From Pseudomonas bananamidigenes (GTDB lineage Bacteria; Pseudomonadota; Gammaproteobacteria; Pseudomonadales; Pseudomonadaceae): a stretch of DNA of 64,000 bases. The notes beneath the pieces are model-generated. The model was not told the DNA's origin and made no database searches. It was given only the letters and a program-made list of their open reading frames with translations. The stretch is taken from contig NZ_LRUN01000060.1 in NCBI RefSeq assembly GCF_001679645.1, positions 1 through 64,000 of the forward strand, read 5' to 3'. The position numbers and the translations under genes were made by a program. This document shows positions 43,008 through 52,129 of this stretch, in pieces (within the stretch, counting starts at the first letter, position 1; every line of letters begins with the position of its first letter).

Positions 43008-44771
43008 TCAATGCCCCGATGATTCCTTGTGATTTTCGAGGGTTTCCAGCAAGGCCACCTGCATCCGCGTATGCACCCGGATGAACCAGCGCCAGAGCAG
43101 CGCCGCCACGGCGGCCGCGACCACGGCGACCAGCACCAGCAACTTGTTGGTCGGCAAGATACTGGCCGACAAGGCTGCCAGCAGCAGGAAAATCACCAGC
43201 AGCGAGAGGATCGGGATCACTTCGGCGATCACCCGTCGCACTCGCTGTGTGTGACGCCCCGCCATCTCCGGCTTCACACCCATCTCCGCCAGCAGCATCG
43301 ACAGCGCCTTGAGCTTGCGATACGCCGCAATCAGGAATGGCAGAGACAACAGCAGCGCCCCCCCCCAGATCAACGCTTTCTGCCAGCTCGGATCGCTGAT
43401 CCAGTCCAGCAGCCAGGTCGAGAGACGTCCGGCAAAGAACGCGCCGGCAAGGAAGATCGCGATCACCAGCGCCAGATTGACCCCGACCTGCAGCAGAATC
43501 CGCCGGATCATCGACGCCAGCATCGCGCCTTCGCCCTGCGGCTGGATGCTGCGCAACCATTCGCCGTACATCCCGAATACCCGACCCAGACGTTTTGGCA
43601 TGGCGGCCGACAGCTTGATCGACAACGGATCGGCTGCGCGGATCAGATAGGGCGTCAGCAACGTTGTGATGACCGAGACCGCCACGGCGACGGGATAGAG
43701 AAAATGGCTGGTGACCTGCAACGTCATGCCCAGCGCCGCGATGATGAAGGAGAATTCGCCAATCTGCGAAAGCCCCATCCCGACTCGCAGTGAGGTCCGT
43801 CCGTCATTGCCGGCGATAAACGCCCCGAGGCCGCAGGACAGCATCTTGCCCAGCACCACAGCGACGGTGATCACCGCAATCGGCCACGCGTACTGCAAAA
43901 GGATCATCGGATCCAGCATCAAGCCGATGGCAACGAAAAAGATGGCACTGAACAGGTCGCGAACCGGCTCGATCAGACGCTCGATCTTCAACAATTGCCG
44001 AGACTCGGCCATGATCGCGCCGATCAGGAACGCGCCAAGTACCATGCTGTACTCGAGCTTGACCACCAGCAGGCAGAAGCCGAAACACAGCCCGAGCACG
44101 GTGATCAGCAGCATCTCGTTGCTTTCGAATTTCGCCACGTAGGCCAGCAAACGCGGCACCAACAGAATCCCGACGACCAGCGCGACGATCATGAACAACG
44201 AGAGTTTGCCGACCGTTGAAAACACTTCCCCGGAACTCACCGTGCCGCTGACCGCGATACTCGACAACAGGGCGATGATGCCGATGCCGAGAATGTCTTC
44301 GACGATCAGCACGCCGAAGATCAACTGGGCGAAGCGCTCGTTTTTCATCTTCAGGTCGTTGAGCGCCTTGACGATGATGGTGGTCGAGGAAATGGCCAGG
44401 ATCGCGCCCAGGAACAGCGAATCCATGGTATTCCAGTCGAACCAGCGGCCGATTTCGTAGCCGATCCAGATCATCAGGATGATTTCCAGGAACGCCGCGA
44501 TAAACGCCGTGGCCCCCACCTTGAACAGCTTGCGCAGGCTGAATTCCAGCCCCAGGCAGAACATCAGGAAAATCACTCCCAGCTCCGCGAGGGTCTTGAT
44601 GGTCTCTTCGTCGTGAATCAGGCCAAACGGCGGGGTGTGCGGGCCAATGATGAAGCCGGCGACGATGTAACCGAGTACCACCGGCTGTTTGAAACGGTGG
44701 AACAGCACGGTCACCACGCCTGCAACCAACATGATCACTGCCAGATCCTGAATAAAGCTGATGGCATGCAT
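43008..44771 (-). CDS. CPA2-type cation:proton antiporter (KefB-like)
   Basis: A 587-residue inner-membrane protein. The CPA2 exchanger core of about 12 helices occupies residues 1-385 (FKQPVVLGYIVAGFIIGP, ELGVIFLMFCLGLEFSLRKL, LAISSTTIIVKAL, VGMGLSQIGEFSFIIAALG). It then has another membrane-rich C-terminal part (about 420-570) instead of the NAD-binding RCK domain of KefB/KefC. Such members exchange K+ or Na+ for H+. The start at 44771 has a perfect AAGGAG. A thioesterase gene lies divergently, a pairing seen across Pseudomonas. Confidence 0.88.
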   Translation of the reverse strand: MHAISFIQDLAVIMLVAGVVTVLFHRFKQPVVLGYIVAGFIIGPHTPPFGLIHDEETIKTLAELGVIFLMFCLGLEFSLRKLFKVGATAFIAAFLEIILMIWIGYEIGRWFDWNTMDSLFLGAILAISSTTIIVKALNDLKMKNERFAQLIFGVLIVEDILGIGIIALLSSIAVSGTVSSGEVFSTVGKLSLFMIVALVVGILLVPRLLAYVAKFESNEMLLITVLGLCFGFCLLVVKLEYSMVLGAFLIGAIMAESRQLLKIERLIEPVRDLFSAIFFVAIGLMLDPMILLQYAWPIAVITVAVVLGKMLSCGLGAFIAGNDGRTSLRVGMGLSQIGEFSFIIAALGMTLQVTSHFLYPVAVAVSVITTLLTPYLIRAADPLSIKLSAAMPKRLGRVFGMYGEWLRSIQPQGEGAMLASMIRRILLQVGVNLALVIAIFLAGAFFAGRLSTWLLDWISDPSWQKALIWGGALLLSLPFLIAAYRKLKALSMLLAEMGVKPEMAGRHTQRVRRVIAEVIPILSLLVIFLLLAALSASILPTNKLLVLVAVVAAAVAALLWRWFIRVHTRMQVALLETLENHKESSGH

Positions 44772-45053
44772 GGCGTGGGCTCCTTGAATGACGATGCCCG
44801 CGGCAGATGTGTGAAACGTCCGGGCGAGCTGGGTAAAAATCCGATTTCGGTGCAGGAATCGCCCTTGGGGGTGGGCTTTGGCAGGGTAACACCGCGACTT
44901 CCGGCTGAAAGGCGGTGCAATATATGGAAACAGATCGACCCGAGCGTGACGGCGACCAGTCGCCCGGCGTCCCGATAACGGTGCTTTTGAAAAGCGACCA
45001 GGCACCCGCAGAGGTGCATCTTCCCGCAACCTGCCTTGACCCGTGAGAACGTT

Positions 45054-45536
45054 ATGGAACCCGGAAACGCCCAGCTGTCGATGACGGTACTGATGACCCC
45101 CGACATGGCCAACTTCTCTGGCAATGTCCACGGCGGCACCCTGCTCAAATACCTCGACGAAGTGGCCTACGCCTGCGCCAGCCGTTATGCCGGCCGCTAC
45201 GTGGTGACCCTGTCGGTGGACCAGGTGATTTTCCGCGAGCCGATCCATGTCGGCGAACTGGTGACGTTCCTGGCGTCAGTCAACTACACCGGCAATACCT
45301 CGATGGAAGTCGGTATCAAGGTGGTCACCGAAAACATCCGCGAACGCTCGGTACGCCACACCAATAGCTGCTTCTTCACCATGGTCGCCGTGGACGATCA
45401 GCGCAAGCCGGCTGCCGTGCCGCCATTGCAGCCGCAGAACAGCGAAGACAAGCGCCGCTACATGCAGGCCCAGCAACGCCGGCAGATTCGCCAGGAGCTG
45501 GAAAAGCGCTATCAGGAAATCAAGGGCGACGCCTGA
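45054..45536 (+). CDS. Acyl-CoA thioesterase (hotdog, YciA/BFIT type)
   Basis: A 160-residue protein: LMTPDMANFSGNVHGGTLLK near residue 14-33 includes the catalytic Asn/Asp region, followed by the central helix YLDEVAYACASRYAG. VDQVIFREPIHVGEL and NYTGNTSMEVGIKV are the strand-rich half, and an Arg/Gln-rich helix closes the protein. Start 45054 (ATG, GTGAGAA before it); a TTG further upstream is less likely. Probably acts on medium or long acyl-CoA. Separated from the divergent antiporter by 282 nt in which no gene or strong motif is seen. Confidence 0.88.
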   Translation: MEPGNAQLSMTVLMTPDMANFSGNVHGGTLLKYLDEVAYACASRYAGRYVVTLSVDQVIFREPIHVGELVTFLASVNYTGNTSMEVGIKVVTENIRERSVRHTNSCFFTMVAVDDQRKPAAVPPLQPQNSEDKRRYMQAQQRRQIRQELEKRYQEIKGDA

Positions 45537-45562
45537 GATTAGCAGCGATCTGACGACCGCTA

Positions 45563-45622
45563 TCGCGAGCAGGCTCGCTCCCACGGAGAAAACATCAACC
45601 GTGGGAGCGGGCCTGCTCGCGA
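45563..45622. repeat. REP pair, inverted
   Basis: TCGCGAGCAGGCTCGCTCCC at 45563-45582 and its near-complement at 45603-45622 with a short spacer, between convergent thioesterase and pdxY genes. Confidence 0.8.
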
Positions 45623-45638
45623 TTGAAGCCGAGGCGCA

Positions 45639-46511
45639 TCAGAGGCTGATAGGCGTGGCCTCGAACTTCACGCGTGGATGCGCAATCCGGTCCTGCGCGC
45701 GCACCAGTTGCAGCTCATAACTGGCGCAGGCCTGGGTTTCCAGCAGCACTTCATGCACCGCTGCCGCCGTGAATTCAAACGCCGCCAGCAGGGTGTCGCC
45801 AAGCAGCACCCGGGCCAGAAACAGACCGGACGTCAGGTCGCCCACTCCCACCGGCTGACGCGGAAACGCCAGCAGCGGACGCCGAAGATGCCAACTGCCC
45901 TCAGCCGTCACCAGCAACATCTCGAAGCCATCCGCCGGTTTCCCCGGGTAATCCAGATGCTTGACCAGCACCGCTTTCGGCCCGCGAGCCAGCAGCGCCT
46001 GCGCCATCGCCAGGCAATCGAACAGCGACTGAGGCTTGCGCCCGGAAAAGCTGTCCAGTTCCAACTGGTTCGGACACATGAAGTCTGCGACCGCCGCGGC
46101 TTCGTCGAGCAGGAAATCGCTGACCTCGGCCGGCACGCTGCAACCCTTCTCCGGATGCCCCATCACCGGATCGCACAGGTACAAGGCTTTGGGATTGGCT
46201 GCCTTGATCCGTTCGATGCCACTGAGAATCGCCCGTCCCTGTGCCGCACTGCCGAGATAGCCTGACAGCACCGCGTCGCAATTGCCCAGCTCACCGATGG
46301 CCGCGATGCCCTCGACCAGCTCCGGAATCCGCTGTGGTGCCAGCACTTCCCCGGCCCACTGGCCGTACTGGGTATGGTTGGAAAACTGCACGGTGTTGAG
46401 CGGCCAGACATTGACCCCGACCCGCTGCATCGGAAAAACCGCAGCGCTGTTGCCGGCGTGGCCGAACACCACATGGGACTGGATGGCGAGCAGATGAGGC
46501 GTACGTTTCAT
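45639..46511 (-). CDS. pdxY: Pyridoxal kinase
   Basis: A 290-residue ribokinase-fold enzyme, phosphorylating pyridoxal in the vitamin B6 salvage pathway. N-terminal LLAIQSHVVFGHAGNSAAVF, PLNTVQFSNHTQYGQW, CDPVMGHPEKGC and the anion-hole/catalytic stretch PVGVGDLTSGLFLARVLLG (catalytic Asp in GVGD) are all PdxY features. Start 46511 (MKRTPHLLAIQSH). Divergent from the DUF3301 gene. Confidence 0.93.
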   Translation of the reverse strand: MKRTPHLLAIQSHVVFGHAGNSAAVFPMQRVGVNVWPLNTVQFSNHTQYGQWAGEVLAPQRIPELVEGIAAIGELGNCDAVLSGYLGSAAQGRAILSGIERIKAANPKALYLCDPVMGHPEKGCSVPAEVSDFLLDEAAAVADFMCPNQLELDSFSGRKPQSLFDCLAMAQALLARGPKAVLVKHLDYPGKPADGFEMLLVTAEGSWHLRRPLLAFPRQPVGVGDLTSGLFLARVLLGDTLLAAFEFTAAAVHEVLLETQACASYELQLVRAQDRIAHPRVKFEATPISL

Positions 46512-46628
46512 TCGGTTTTTTCCGTAAAACGATTGAAATTCAAGCCGCGCAGTATGCGACGAAACGCAGCCTGTACGACAGACCGGCGACGCAGTTAAGC
46601 TGACGCCAACTTTTGGAGTTTTTCGTTG

Positions 46629-47042
46629 ATGCTGACCCTGGAAAACATTTTCGTGCTGATGCTGTTCGCCGTTGCCGGCGCGTGGCTGTGGCACAACCAC
46701 GGCCTGCGTGAACGGGCGCTGGAACGGGTCAAGCAGCACTGCGTGAATGTCGGCGTCGAGCTGCTCGACGGCAACGTGGCGTTGAAGAAGATCGGTTTCA
46801 TCAAGGATGCCAGCGGCCGGCGACGTCTGGCGCGGGTTTACAACTTCGAATTCACTGTGACCGGCGAAACCCGTCACAACGGCAGCATCACCCAGTTCGG
46901 CCCCCACAGCGTGCAGATCGAGCTGGCGCCCTACCCGGCACCGTTCGACGACACGCCGCCGGTGGTGGAAGTGGCCAGGCCAAGCGCGCAAGTCATCGAA
47001 CTGAGCCAGTGGCGCCAGGAACACACCAAGTGGAAGCCTTGA
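46629..47042 (+). CDS. DUF3301 domain membrane-anchored protein
   Basis: A 137-residue protein with one N-terminal membrane helix (IFVLMLFAVAGAWLWHNHGL) and a soluble domain with GVELLDGNVALKKIGFIKD and RRRLARVYNFEFTVTG, characteristic of DUF3301. Function unknown. ATG at 46629 with TTGGAG upstream. Ends one nucleotide before the convergent GTPase gene's stop region, with almost no spacer. Confidence 0.8.
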   Translation: MLTLENIFVLMLFAVAGAWLWHNHGLRERALERVKQHCVNVGVELLDGNVALKKIGFIKDASGRRRLARVYNFEFTVTGETRHNGSITQFGPHSVQIELAPYPAPFDDTPPVVEVARPSAQVIELSQWRQEHTKWKP

Positions 47043-47043
47043 G

Positions 47044-48015
47044 TCAGACCGCCTGAGTCCGACAACCGGCCAATCCCGCCTGCAATTCGTCGATCCTCTG
47101 CGGCTGGTCGAAAATCAGCTCGATCCGTGAGTCCTTGCGCCACTCGCTGGGCCGCCAGTCCAGTTTGGCGCTATCCAGGGCATTGGCTGATTCCCAACCA
47201 GTCAGACTGTGGATAACCAGCTTCGCCCGACGCCAGTTCAGGGATTCGAGCCACTGAGTGATGCGAATCACGTCAAACGTCTGGCCGGGATGCCAGCGCC
47301 AGCCGATGCTCCAGCCGCCCTCCTGCGCCTGGCTCAGGCAGATCGGCAAAGCCGGATCGCTCCAGACGGCCGGCATCTGCGCCAGCCCCTTGGGAACGAC
47401 GAACTTATCCACACCTGCCTGCGCCTGTTCCTTGATTCCCGGCAACTCACTCAGTGGCAACAACGCCTGTTGCGTCCAGATCAACCGGCCGAATGGCAGC
47501 TGGCGGGCGATCCGCTCTCGCGTGGGCTCATCGAGGTTTTCCGCTTTGTTCAACACCAGCAAACCGGCATTCGGCATCGCCTCCCGTTGCGCTGGCGGTA
47601 GTAACTTGCCCGCCGCCAGCGCCTGAGCGTCCAGTACCAGCACGCCGGGTTGAACCGCAAGAACGTCACGCCATGGCGCTTCACGCAGTTGCTGCAACAA
47701 TGTCGCCGGGTGCCCAAGTCCGGAAGGCTCGATGAACAGACGGTCCGGCTGAGCCTTGCGCAGCAGTCGTCCCAACCCAATCTGAAACGGTGCGCCATTC
47801 ACACAACACAAACAGCCCCCGGCCACTTCGCCCAGTGCGATACCATCGGCGTCCTGGGTCAACAGCGCAGCATCGATGCCGATCTGGCCGAACTCGTTGA
47901 TCAGCACGGCCCAGCGCTCACCGGTCGGTCGCTGCGCCATGAGCTGGCGGATCAGGCTGGTCTTGCCGGCGCCCAAAGGGCCTGCGATGACATGGGTGGG
48001 AATGTTCTGCAACAT
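47044..48015 (-). CDS. COG0523/CobW-family GTPase
   Basis: A 323-residue G3E GTPase: P-loop THVIAGPLGAGKTSLIRQL, metal-binding motif GGCLCC (the CxCC of the family), IEPSGLGHP as switch-like motif and LNKAEN as base-recognition motif. COG0523 proteins are metallochaperones or metal-insertion helpers, often under zinc control. It differs clearly from the ZigA-type protein 1 kb away. Only 25 nt separate its start from the divergent small gene at 48041. The C-terminal CobW_C region (about 225-310) is present. Confidence 0.85.
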   Translation of the reverse strand: MLQNIPTHVIAGPLGAGKTSLIRQLMAQRPTGERWAVLINEFGQIGIDAALLTQDADGIALGEVAGGCLCCVNGAPFQIGLGRLLRKAQPDRLFIEPSGLGHPATLLQQLREAPWRDVLAVQPGVLVLDAQALAAGKLLPPAQREAMPNAGLLVLNKAENLDEPTRERIARQLPFGRLIWTQQALLPLSELPGIKEQAQAGVDKFVVPKGLAQMPAVWSDPALPICLSQAQEGGWSIGWRWHPGQTFDVIRITQWLESLNWRRAKLVIHSLTGWESANALDSAKLDWRPSEWRKDSRIELIFDQPQRIDELQAGLAGCRTQAV

Positions 48016-48040
48016 GATCAAGGATTTCTGGAGGTCGGGA

Positions 48041-48397
48041 ATGCGGTGGATGGGATGGTCGTTGCTGCTGGCGCTGGTGTCGGGCGAAGCCCTGGCACAG
48101 GCGTGTGTGGTGCACAGCCAGGCGGAACGCCTCGACGTGAAGGTGTGCCAACAGAACCGCAACATCCCGGAGAAACTGTTCAATGACGGCTTCTGCCAAC
48201 CCACGCTGCCGGGGCAGACAGTCGAGGTGCAGTACGTCGATCAGTGCCCCGCCGGGGCGTTTGGCGTGTGCAGCAACGCGCAAGTCGCCAATATGCCTTA
48301 TCGCCAGGATATCCACTATTACGGCGTGGCCACCGATGCGGCGTATTTGAAGCCGTACTGCGAAAACCAGAGCCAGGGTAACTGGCTCAAGCCTTGA
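48041..48397 (+). CDS. Small exported cysteine-containing protein, unknown
   Basis: A 118-residue protein with a signal peptide (MRWMGWSLLLALVSGEALAQ, cut before ACVV). The mature part has six Cys (in ACVVHSQ, VKVCQQN, GFCQP, DQCPAG, GVCSNA, PYCENQ), suggesting three disulfides. GGAGG lies 7 nt before the ATG. I do not recognise the family. Its position between two COG0523-related units in the zinc-starvation block hints at metal stress, but no Zur box is visible beside it. Confidence 0.7.
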   Translation: MRWMGWSLLLALVSGEALAQACVVHSQAERLDVKVCQQNRNIPEKLFNDGFCQPTLPGQTVEVQYVDQCPAGAFGVCSNAQVANMPYRQDIHYYGVATDAAYLKPYCENQSQGNWLKP

Positions 48398-48401
48398 GCC
48401 T

Positions 48402-49052
48402 TCAGCCCAACCAGTCGAGGGTCAGCATCAGACGCCGTTCGCCCGGCGCCGGTTTCGGAGAGCGATGGATCAGGCCGAACCCTTCGTTGCCGTGCCACTT
48501 CTCTCCTTTGAGCAACGCCACTTCACCGCTCGTCAGCTGTTGAATCCGCGATTTTTCCTGCGGTTCGGCAAGCGGTTTTCCCAGCTCTCGGCGATCCATT
48601 TCCTCTTCCTTCAGCCACTCGCTGCCAATGCCCGCGTAGGTGGTGATCAGCCTGACAGGCACATGGTCAACGTGAAAACGCGGGCACATGGCCTTGTCCA
48701 GCACACGCAGCCGCAAGCCGATCCGTCGGGCGCCGAGCAGGCAGGCGAAGGCGCCGGTCAACCATCTCAGGTCAGCGATAAACCCTTCATGACCTTCAAG
48801 GTCACGGTATTCGCTGGCCAGGCCACTCAGGTCCGGTTCGCTGTCTTCATCGGGCAATTCAAGGCTCAGCGCTTCGGCATAAGGTTCATCCAGCGAGAGC
48901 AACAAGCTCGCAAATTCAGCGACGTGAATCGGAAGCTGGCGCTGCCAGACGGCGAGGTTGATTTCATCCTCAAGAATGCTCGCGAGTGTTTGCGGGGTCG
49001 GGCCGAAGACTTGATGGCGCGTTCCGTTTTGCAGCGGTTTGAGCGCAAGCAT
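48402..49052 (-). CDS. DUF1826 domain protein
   Basis: A 216-residue cytosolic protein with the DUF1826 features FHVDHVPVRLITTYAGIGSE and GEVALLKGEKWHGNEGFGLI, ending RLMLTLDWLG. The conserved His and Asp residues suggest metal binding or a dioxygenase-like fold, but no activity is known. Its ATG overlaps the zigA stop (TGATG), so translation is coupled to zigA and it shares the Zur-box promoter. Confidence 0.82.
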   Translation of the reverse strand: MLALKPLQNGTRHQVFGPTPQTLASILEDEINLAVWQRQLPIHVAEFASLLLSLDEPYAEALSLELPDEDSEPDLSGLASEYRDLEGHEGFIADLRWLTGAFACLLGARRIGLRLRVLDKAMCPRFHVDHVPVRLITTYAGIGSEWLKEEEMDRRELGKPLAEPQEKSRIQQLTSGEVALLKGEKWHGNEGFGLIHRSPKPAPGERRLMLTLDWLG

Positions 49053-50257
49053 CACGCGACCTCGTCGTGCCAGGGGCCAAACGGATCGGCCAGCAATCGC
49101 CAGCCTTCAATACCGAGCGCCATCTCCATATCGGTCAACAGGCAGTCGTCCAGGGCTGATTCGAGTTGTGCGAAATCGATGTTCTGACCGATAAACACCA
49201 GCTCCTGACGGCAGTCTCCTACGCTGGCGGTCCAGTTTTCCATGATCGCAGCGGTGCTTTCCTGATCCTGCGGCCACTGATTCTTCGGCACAAAGCACCA
49301 CCAGCGCCCGGCGAAACCATGGCGCATCAAACCGCCCGCCTGAGACCAGCTACCGGCGTCCGTGGGTTTACTTGCCAGCCAGAAGAAGCCTTTGGAGCGC
49401 AGCAGTTTGCCGTTCACCCAAGGGCTGGCGATGAAGTCGAAAAAACGCTGTGGGTGGAAGGGACGGCGCGCCCGATAGGCCGTGGAGGCGATGCCATATT
49501 CGTCGGTTTCCGGCACATGCGCGCCACGCATCTCCTGGAGCCAACCCGGGGCCGTCGCTGCTCTGTCGAAGTCGAAGCGACGTGTATTGAGGATCTTTTT
49601 CAGCGGCACTTCCCCCATCACCATCGGGATGATCTCGGCGTTGGCGTTCAGCCGCTTGAGGATCGCCATCAGCTCTTCCCGCTCGCTGCGGCTGATCAGG
49701 TCGATCTTGCTGATCAGCAGAACGTCGGCGAACTCGATCTGTTCGATCAACAGATCGGTGATCGAACGCTCATCCTCTTCTGCGAGCATTTCACCCCGGG
49801 AGGCCAGGCTTTCGGCCGCCTGGAAATCAGGCAGGAAATTCAAACCGTCGACTACAGTGACCATGGTGTCGAGGCGAGCGATGTCGGCCAGGCTTTGCCC
49901 CTGCTCGTCGCGAAAGGTGAAGGTTTCGGCAATCGGCAGCGGTTCGGAGATTCCGGTGGATTCGATCAGCAGATAATCGAATCGACTTTCCCGCGCCAGC
50001 TTGGCCACTTCCTCCAGAAGGTCTTCGCGTAGCGTACAGCAGATGCAACCGTTGCTCATTTCCACGAGCTTTTCTTCTGCGCGGTTCAGGTCGACATTCC
50101 GCTGAACTTCGCCGCCATCAATGTTGATTTCGCTCATATCGTTGACGATGACAGCTACACGTAGATCGTCCCTGTTACGTAGTACGTAATTCAAAAGTGT
50201 ACTTTTTCCGGCGCCGAGAAAACCGGATAAGACGGTCACGGGAAGTTTGGAAGACAT
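49052..50257 (-). CDS. zigA: ZigA-type zinc-responsive COG0523 GTPase
   Basis: A 401-residue G3E GTPase with P-loop LSGFLGAGKSTLLNYVL, NGCICC (CxCC metal motif), IESTGISEPLPIAETF and SKIDLI. The CobW C-terminal domain ends with FIGQNIDFAQLESALDDCLL. ZigA proteins are induced by zinc lack and act as zinc metallochaperones. A perfect Zur-box core lies 125 nt upstream, and DUF1826 follows in the same transcript. Confidence 0.88.
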   Translation of the reverse strand: MSSKLPVTVLSGFLGAGKSTLLNYVLRNRDDLRVAVIVNDMSEINIDGGEVQRNVDLNRAEEKLVEMSNGCICCTLREDLLEEVAKLARESRFDYLLIESTGISEPLPIAETFTFRDEQGQSLADIARLDTMVTVVDGLNFLPDFQAAESLASRGEMLAEEDERSITDLLIEQIEFADVLLISKIDLISRSEREELMAILKRLNANAEIIPMVMGEVPLKKILNTRRFDFDRAATAPGWLQEMRGAHVPETDEYGIASTAYRARRPFHPQRFFDFIASPWVNGKLLRSKGFFWLASKPTDAGSWSQAGGLMRHGFAGRWWCFVPKNQWPQDQESTAAIMENWTASVGDCRQELVFIGQNIDFAQLESALDDCLLTDMEMALGIEGWRLLADPFGPWHDEVA

Positions 50258-50381
50258 GGGATAAACCTCTTCAAGCGGTAGCTAAACGCAGAAAATGCTC
50301 TCGGTGGCAGGCGCTCTCGGGCGTCAATGAAGCAGCAGACGCTTGTAAACAGGGAGCCAAGGAAAGCTCGATCAAGAAATA

Positions 50382-50396
50382 TGTTATAGTATAACA
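50382..50396. promoter_or_regulatory. Zur box TGTTATAGTATAACA
   Basis: A perfect 7-bp dyad TGTTATA/TATAACA around G, matching the gammaproteobacterial Zur core ATGTTATANTATAACAT. It lies between zigA (minus) and the small exported protein gene (plus) and can serve both. The rest of the 217-nt gap shows nothing further. Confidence 0.9.
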
Positions 50397-50474
50397 ATAT
50401 TAAAGATCCACATTCTTCTTGCCGTAAACGACAGAGGGCAGGAAGCTGAAAACACTTCGCCGCCGAGTCGTCTC

Positions 50475-50849
50475 ATGAAAACTGCGCTGAAATTCTCAAT
50501 CCTTGCTTTGGCGTTGATGACCTCTGATGCATGGGCACAAGCCCCGGGACTCGCCGCCTGCACACGGAGCGCGAACCTGCTGTCGTGTGTCGATGCCGAT
50601 GGCAGCGCCTACAGTGTCAACACGGTCGGCAAGACCATTTATCTGCGCGGTTTCGACAAGATCGGCCGGCGCTATTGGGCTCAAACCAATAGCGTTTACG
50701 GACAATTGACGTTCTTCACCGGGATCGCCTCGGACGGCGAAACCTGGGTCGGCTACAACCGCCGAGTGGGCTGGACGACCATCAACCGTTTTTCCAGCTC
50801 CGGCGGAAGCAGCGCAAAGTTCACCTGCAGTCGAATCACTGGCTGCTAG
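50475..50849 (+). CDS. Small exported protein beside a Zur box, unknown
   Basis: A 124-residue protein with signal peptide (MKTALKFSILALALMTSDAWA, cut before QAPG). The mature protein has four Cys (AACTRS, LSCVDA, FTCSR, TGC at the very end), is rich in Gly, Ser and Tyr, and has no known domain that I recognise. The gene starts 78 nt after the Zur-box palindrome and overlaps the amidase 3' end by 4 nt. A zinc-starvation-induced periplasmic or secreted protein is the likely reading. Confidence 0.7.
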   Translation: MKTALKFSILALALMTSDAWAQAPGLAACTRSANLLSCVDADGSAYSVNTVGKTIYLRGFDKIGRRYWAQTNSVYGQLTFFTGIASDGETWVGYNRRVGWTTINRFSSSGGSSAKFTCSRITGC

Positions 50850-52057
50850 ACACGGATCTGTTGCTGGTTTTGCTGCCAGGCGATATAGCTGTCAGCCGGT
50901 GGATTTTTCTGGAAATAGCGCTGTAATCCTTCAAACAATCCGTCGGCAACTGCCTGTTGATGGCGCGCAGTAACCAGTCGCTGACTGTCCCGCGCGTTGG
51001 AAATGAACCCTGTCTCCACGAGAATGGATGGCACATCAGGTGACTTCAGTACCGCAAACCCCGCCTGTTCCACACGCTTTTGATGCAACGTAGTGATGCC
51101 AGCCAGACTTCCCAGGACTGCGCTGCCCAACTGCAAACTGGCGGCAATGGTTGCATTCATCGACATATCGAGGATCACGCCAGCGAGCATCGGATCCTTG
51201 TCCTTGAGGGTCAGCAGGCTCGTCGCGCCAAGCAGATCTGCACCATTTTCACGCTGCGCCATAAAGCGCGCCGTGGCGGATGTTGCACCTCCTTCAGACA
51301 GGCAATACACCGAAGCGCCGGAAGCCGTCAGACGCGGCGCAGCATCCGCGTGAATCGAGATGAACATGTCGGCCTTGTGTTGACGGGCGATATCGACCCG
51401 CTTGCGCAACGGTACGAAGAAGTCGTCATTACGCACGAGTTTCACTTCGAAGCCTTTTTCCCGTTTCAATCGACGTCCGAGAAGTTGTGAAATCGAGAGC
51501 ACAACGTCTTTCTCACGCTCGCCCTTTGCACCGACTGCCCCAGGATCTTTGCCGCCATGGCCGGGGTCCACCACGACAATGATGTCGCGTTTTGGGTGAC
51601 TGGTTTTCGCCGGCGTTTCACGTGGAACACTTGGCTTGGTCACTTTTTCATCGTTCAAAAGATCCAGAACCAGGCGATGCCCCTGCCCATCCTGAGGCGC
51701 CAACAGGAAAGCATTCAGTTGAACAGGGTGATTCAAATCCAGAACGATGCGCGTGTCACCCTTGCCAAAGTTCCCGGAACGGATACTGCGGATAACCGTA
51801 TCGCCGAGCGAGAGTTGACTGAAATCCCCATTCAAGCTGGAACCACTCAGATCAATGATCAAACGATCAGGCGCACTCAATGTGAACGTCTTGTAAGTCA
51901 CCGGCCCGCTCAAATCAAAGACCAGACGGAGCTTGTCATCCGAACGCCAAAGGCGAGCGTTACGAATCTGCGTGGCATTGACGCTGAAAGGAAAAGCCAG
52001 TGCAGCGCTGGCCAACATCAGATTAAGCAAATGACGTCTGTGCATGAGAAAGCCCAT
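50846..52057 (-). CDS. amiC: N-acetylmuramoyl-L-alanine amidase (AmiC type) with AMIN domain
   Basis: A 403-residue periplasmic Zn2+ amidase that splits septal peptidoglycan side chains. Signal region HLLNLMLASAALAFPFSVNA; AMIN domain about 35-135; amidase_3 domain from about 160 with VVVDPGHGGKDPG (zinc His), the ligand Glu in GEREKDVVLSISQLL, SIHADAA (zinc His) and VETGFISN (catalytic Glu). Starts at 52057 or 52045; both fit. Its promoter region contains a Zur box shared with folE2, suggesting this is the zinc-starvation-linked paralogue. A parS-like site lies inside the gene at 51614-51629. Confidence 0.88.
   Translation of the reverse strand: MGFLMHRRHLLNLMLASAALAFPFSVNATQIRNARLWRSDDKLRLVFDLSGPVTYKTFTLSAPDRLIIDLSGSSLNGDFSQLSLGDTVIRSIRSGNFGKGDTRIVLDLNHPVQLNAFLLAPQDGQGHRLVLDLLNDEKVTKPSVPRETPAKTSHPKRDIIVVVDPGHGGKDPGAVGAKGEREKDVVLSISQLLGRRLKREKGFEVKLVRNDDFFVPLRKRVDIARQHKADMFISIHADAAPRLTASGASVYCLSEGGATSATARFMAQRENGADLLGATSLLTLKDKDPMLAGVILDMSMNATIAASLQLGSAVLGSLAGITTLHQKRVEQAGFAVLKSPDVPSILVETGFISNARDSQRLVTARHQQAVADGLFEGLQRYFQKNPPADSYIAWQQNQQQIRV
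51614..51629. other. parS-like ParB site, variant
   Basis: Minus-strand TGTTCCACGTGAAACG matches the Pseudomonas parS consensus TGTTCCACGTGGAACM at 14 of 16 positions and keeps the central CACGTG. It lies in the amidase coding sequence, 0.9 kb from a near-perfect copy in folE2. Confidence 0.55.
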
Positions 52058-52084
52058 TCATGAAAAAGGCATCGTGGTTTGATT

Positions 52085-52099
52085 TGTTATAATGTAACA
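52085..52099. promoter_or_regulatory. Zur box TGTTATAATGTAACA
   Basis: A 15-bp dyad with one arm mismatch (TGTTATA against TGTAACA), 30 nt before the folE2 ATG and 28 nt before the amidase start on the other strand. Close to the Zur core consensus and in the right place to control both directions. Confidence 0.82.
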
Positions 52100-52129
52100 T
52101 TAAATCGAATCAACACGACGGTACTGAAC

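Noticed and set aside
48000..48016. Palindrome ATGTT-CTGC-AACAT as a third Zur box
   Set aside because: The TATA-centre of the Zur consensus is missing and the site lies in the GTPase start codon region.
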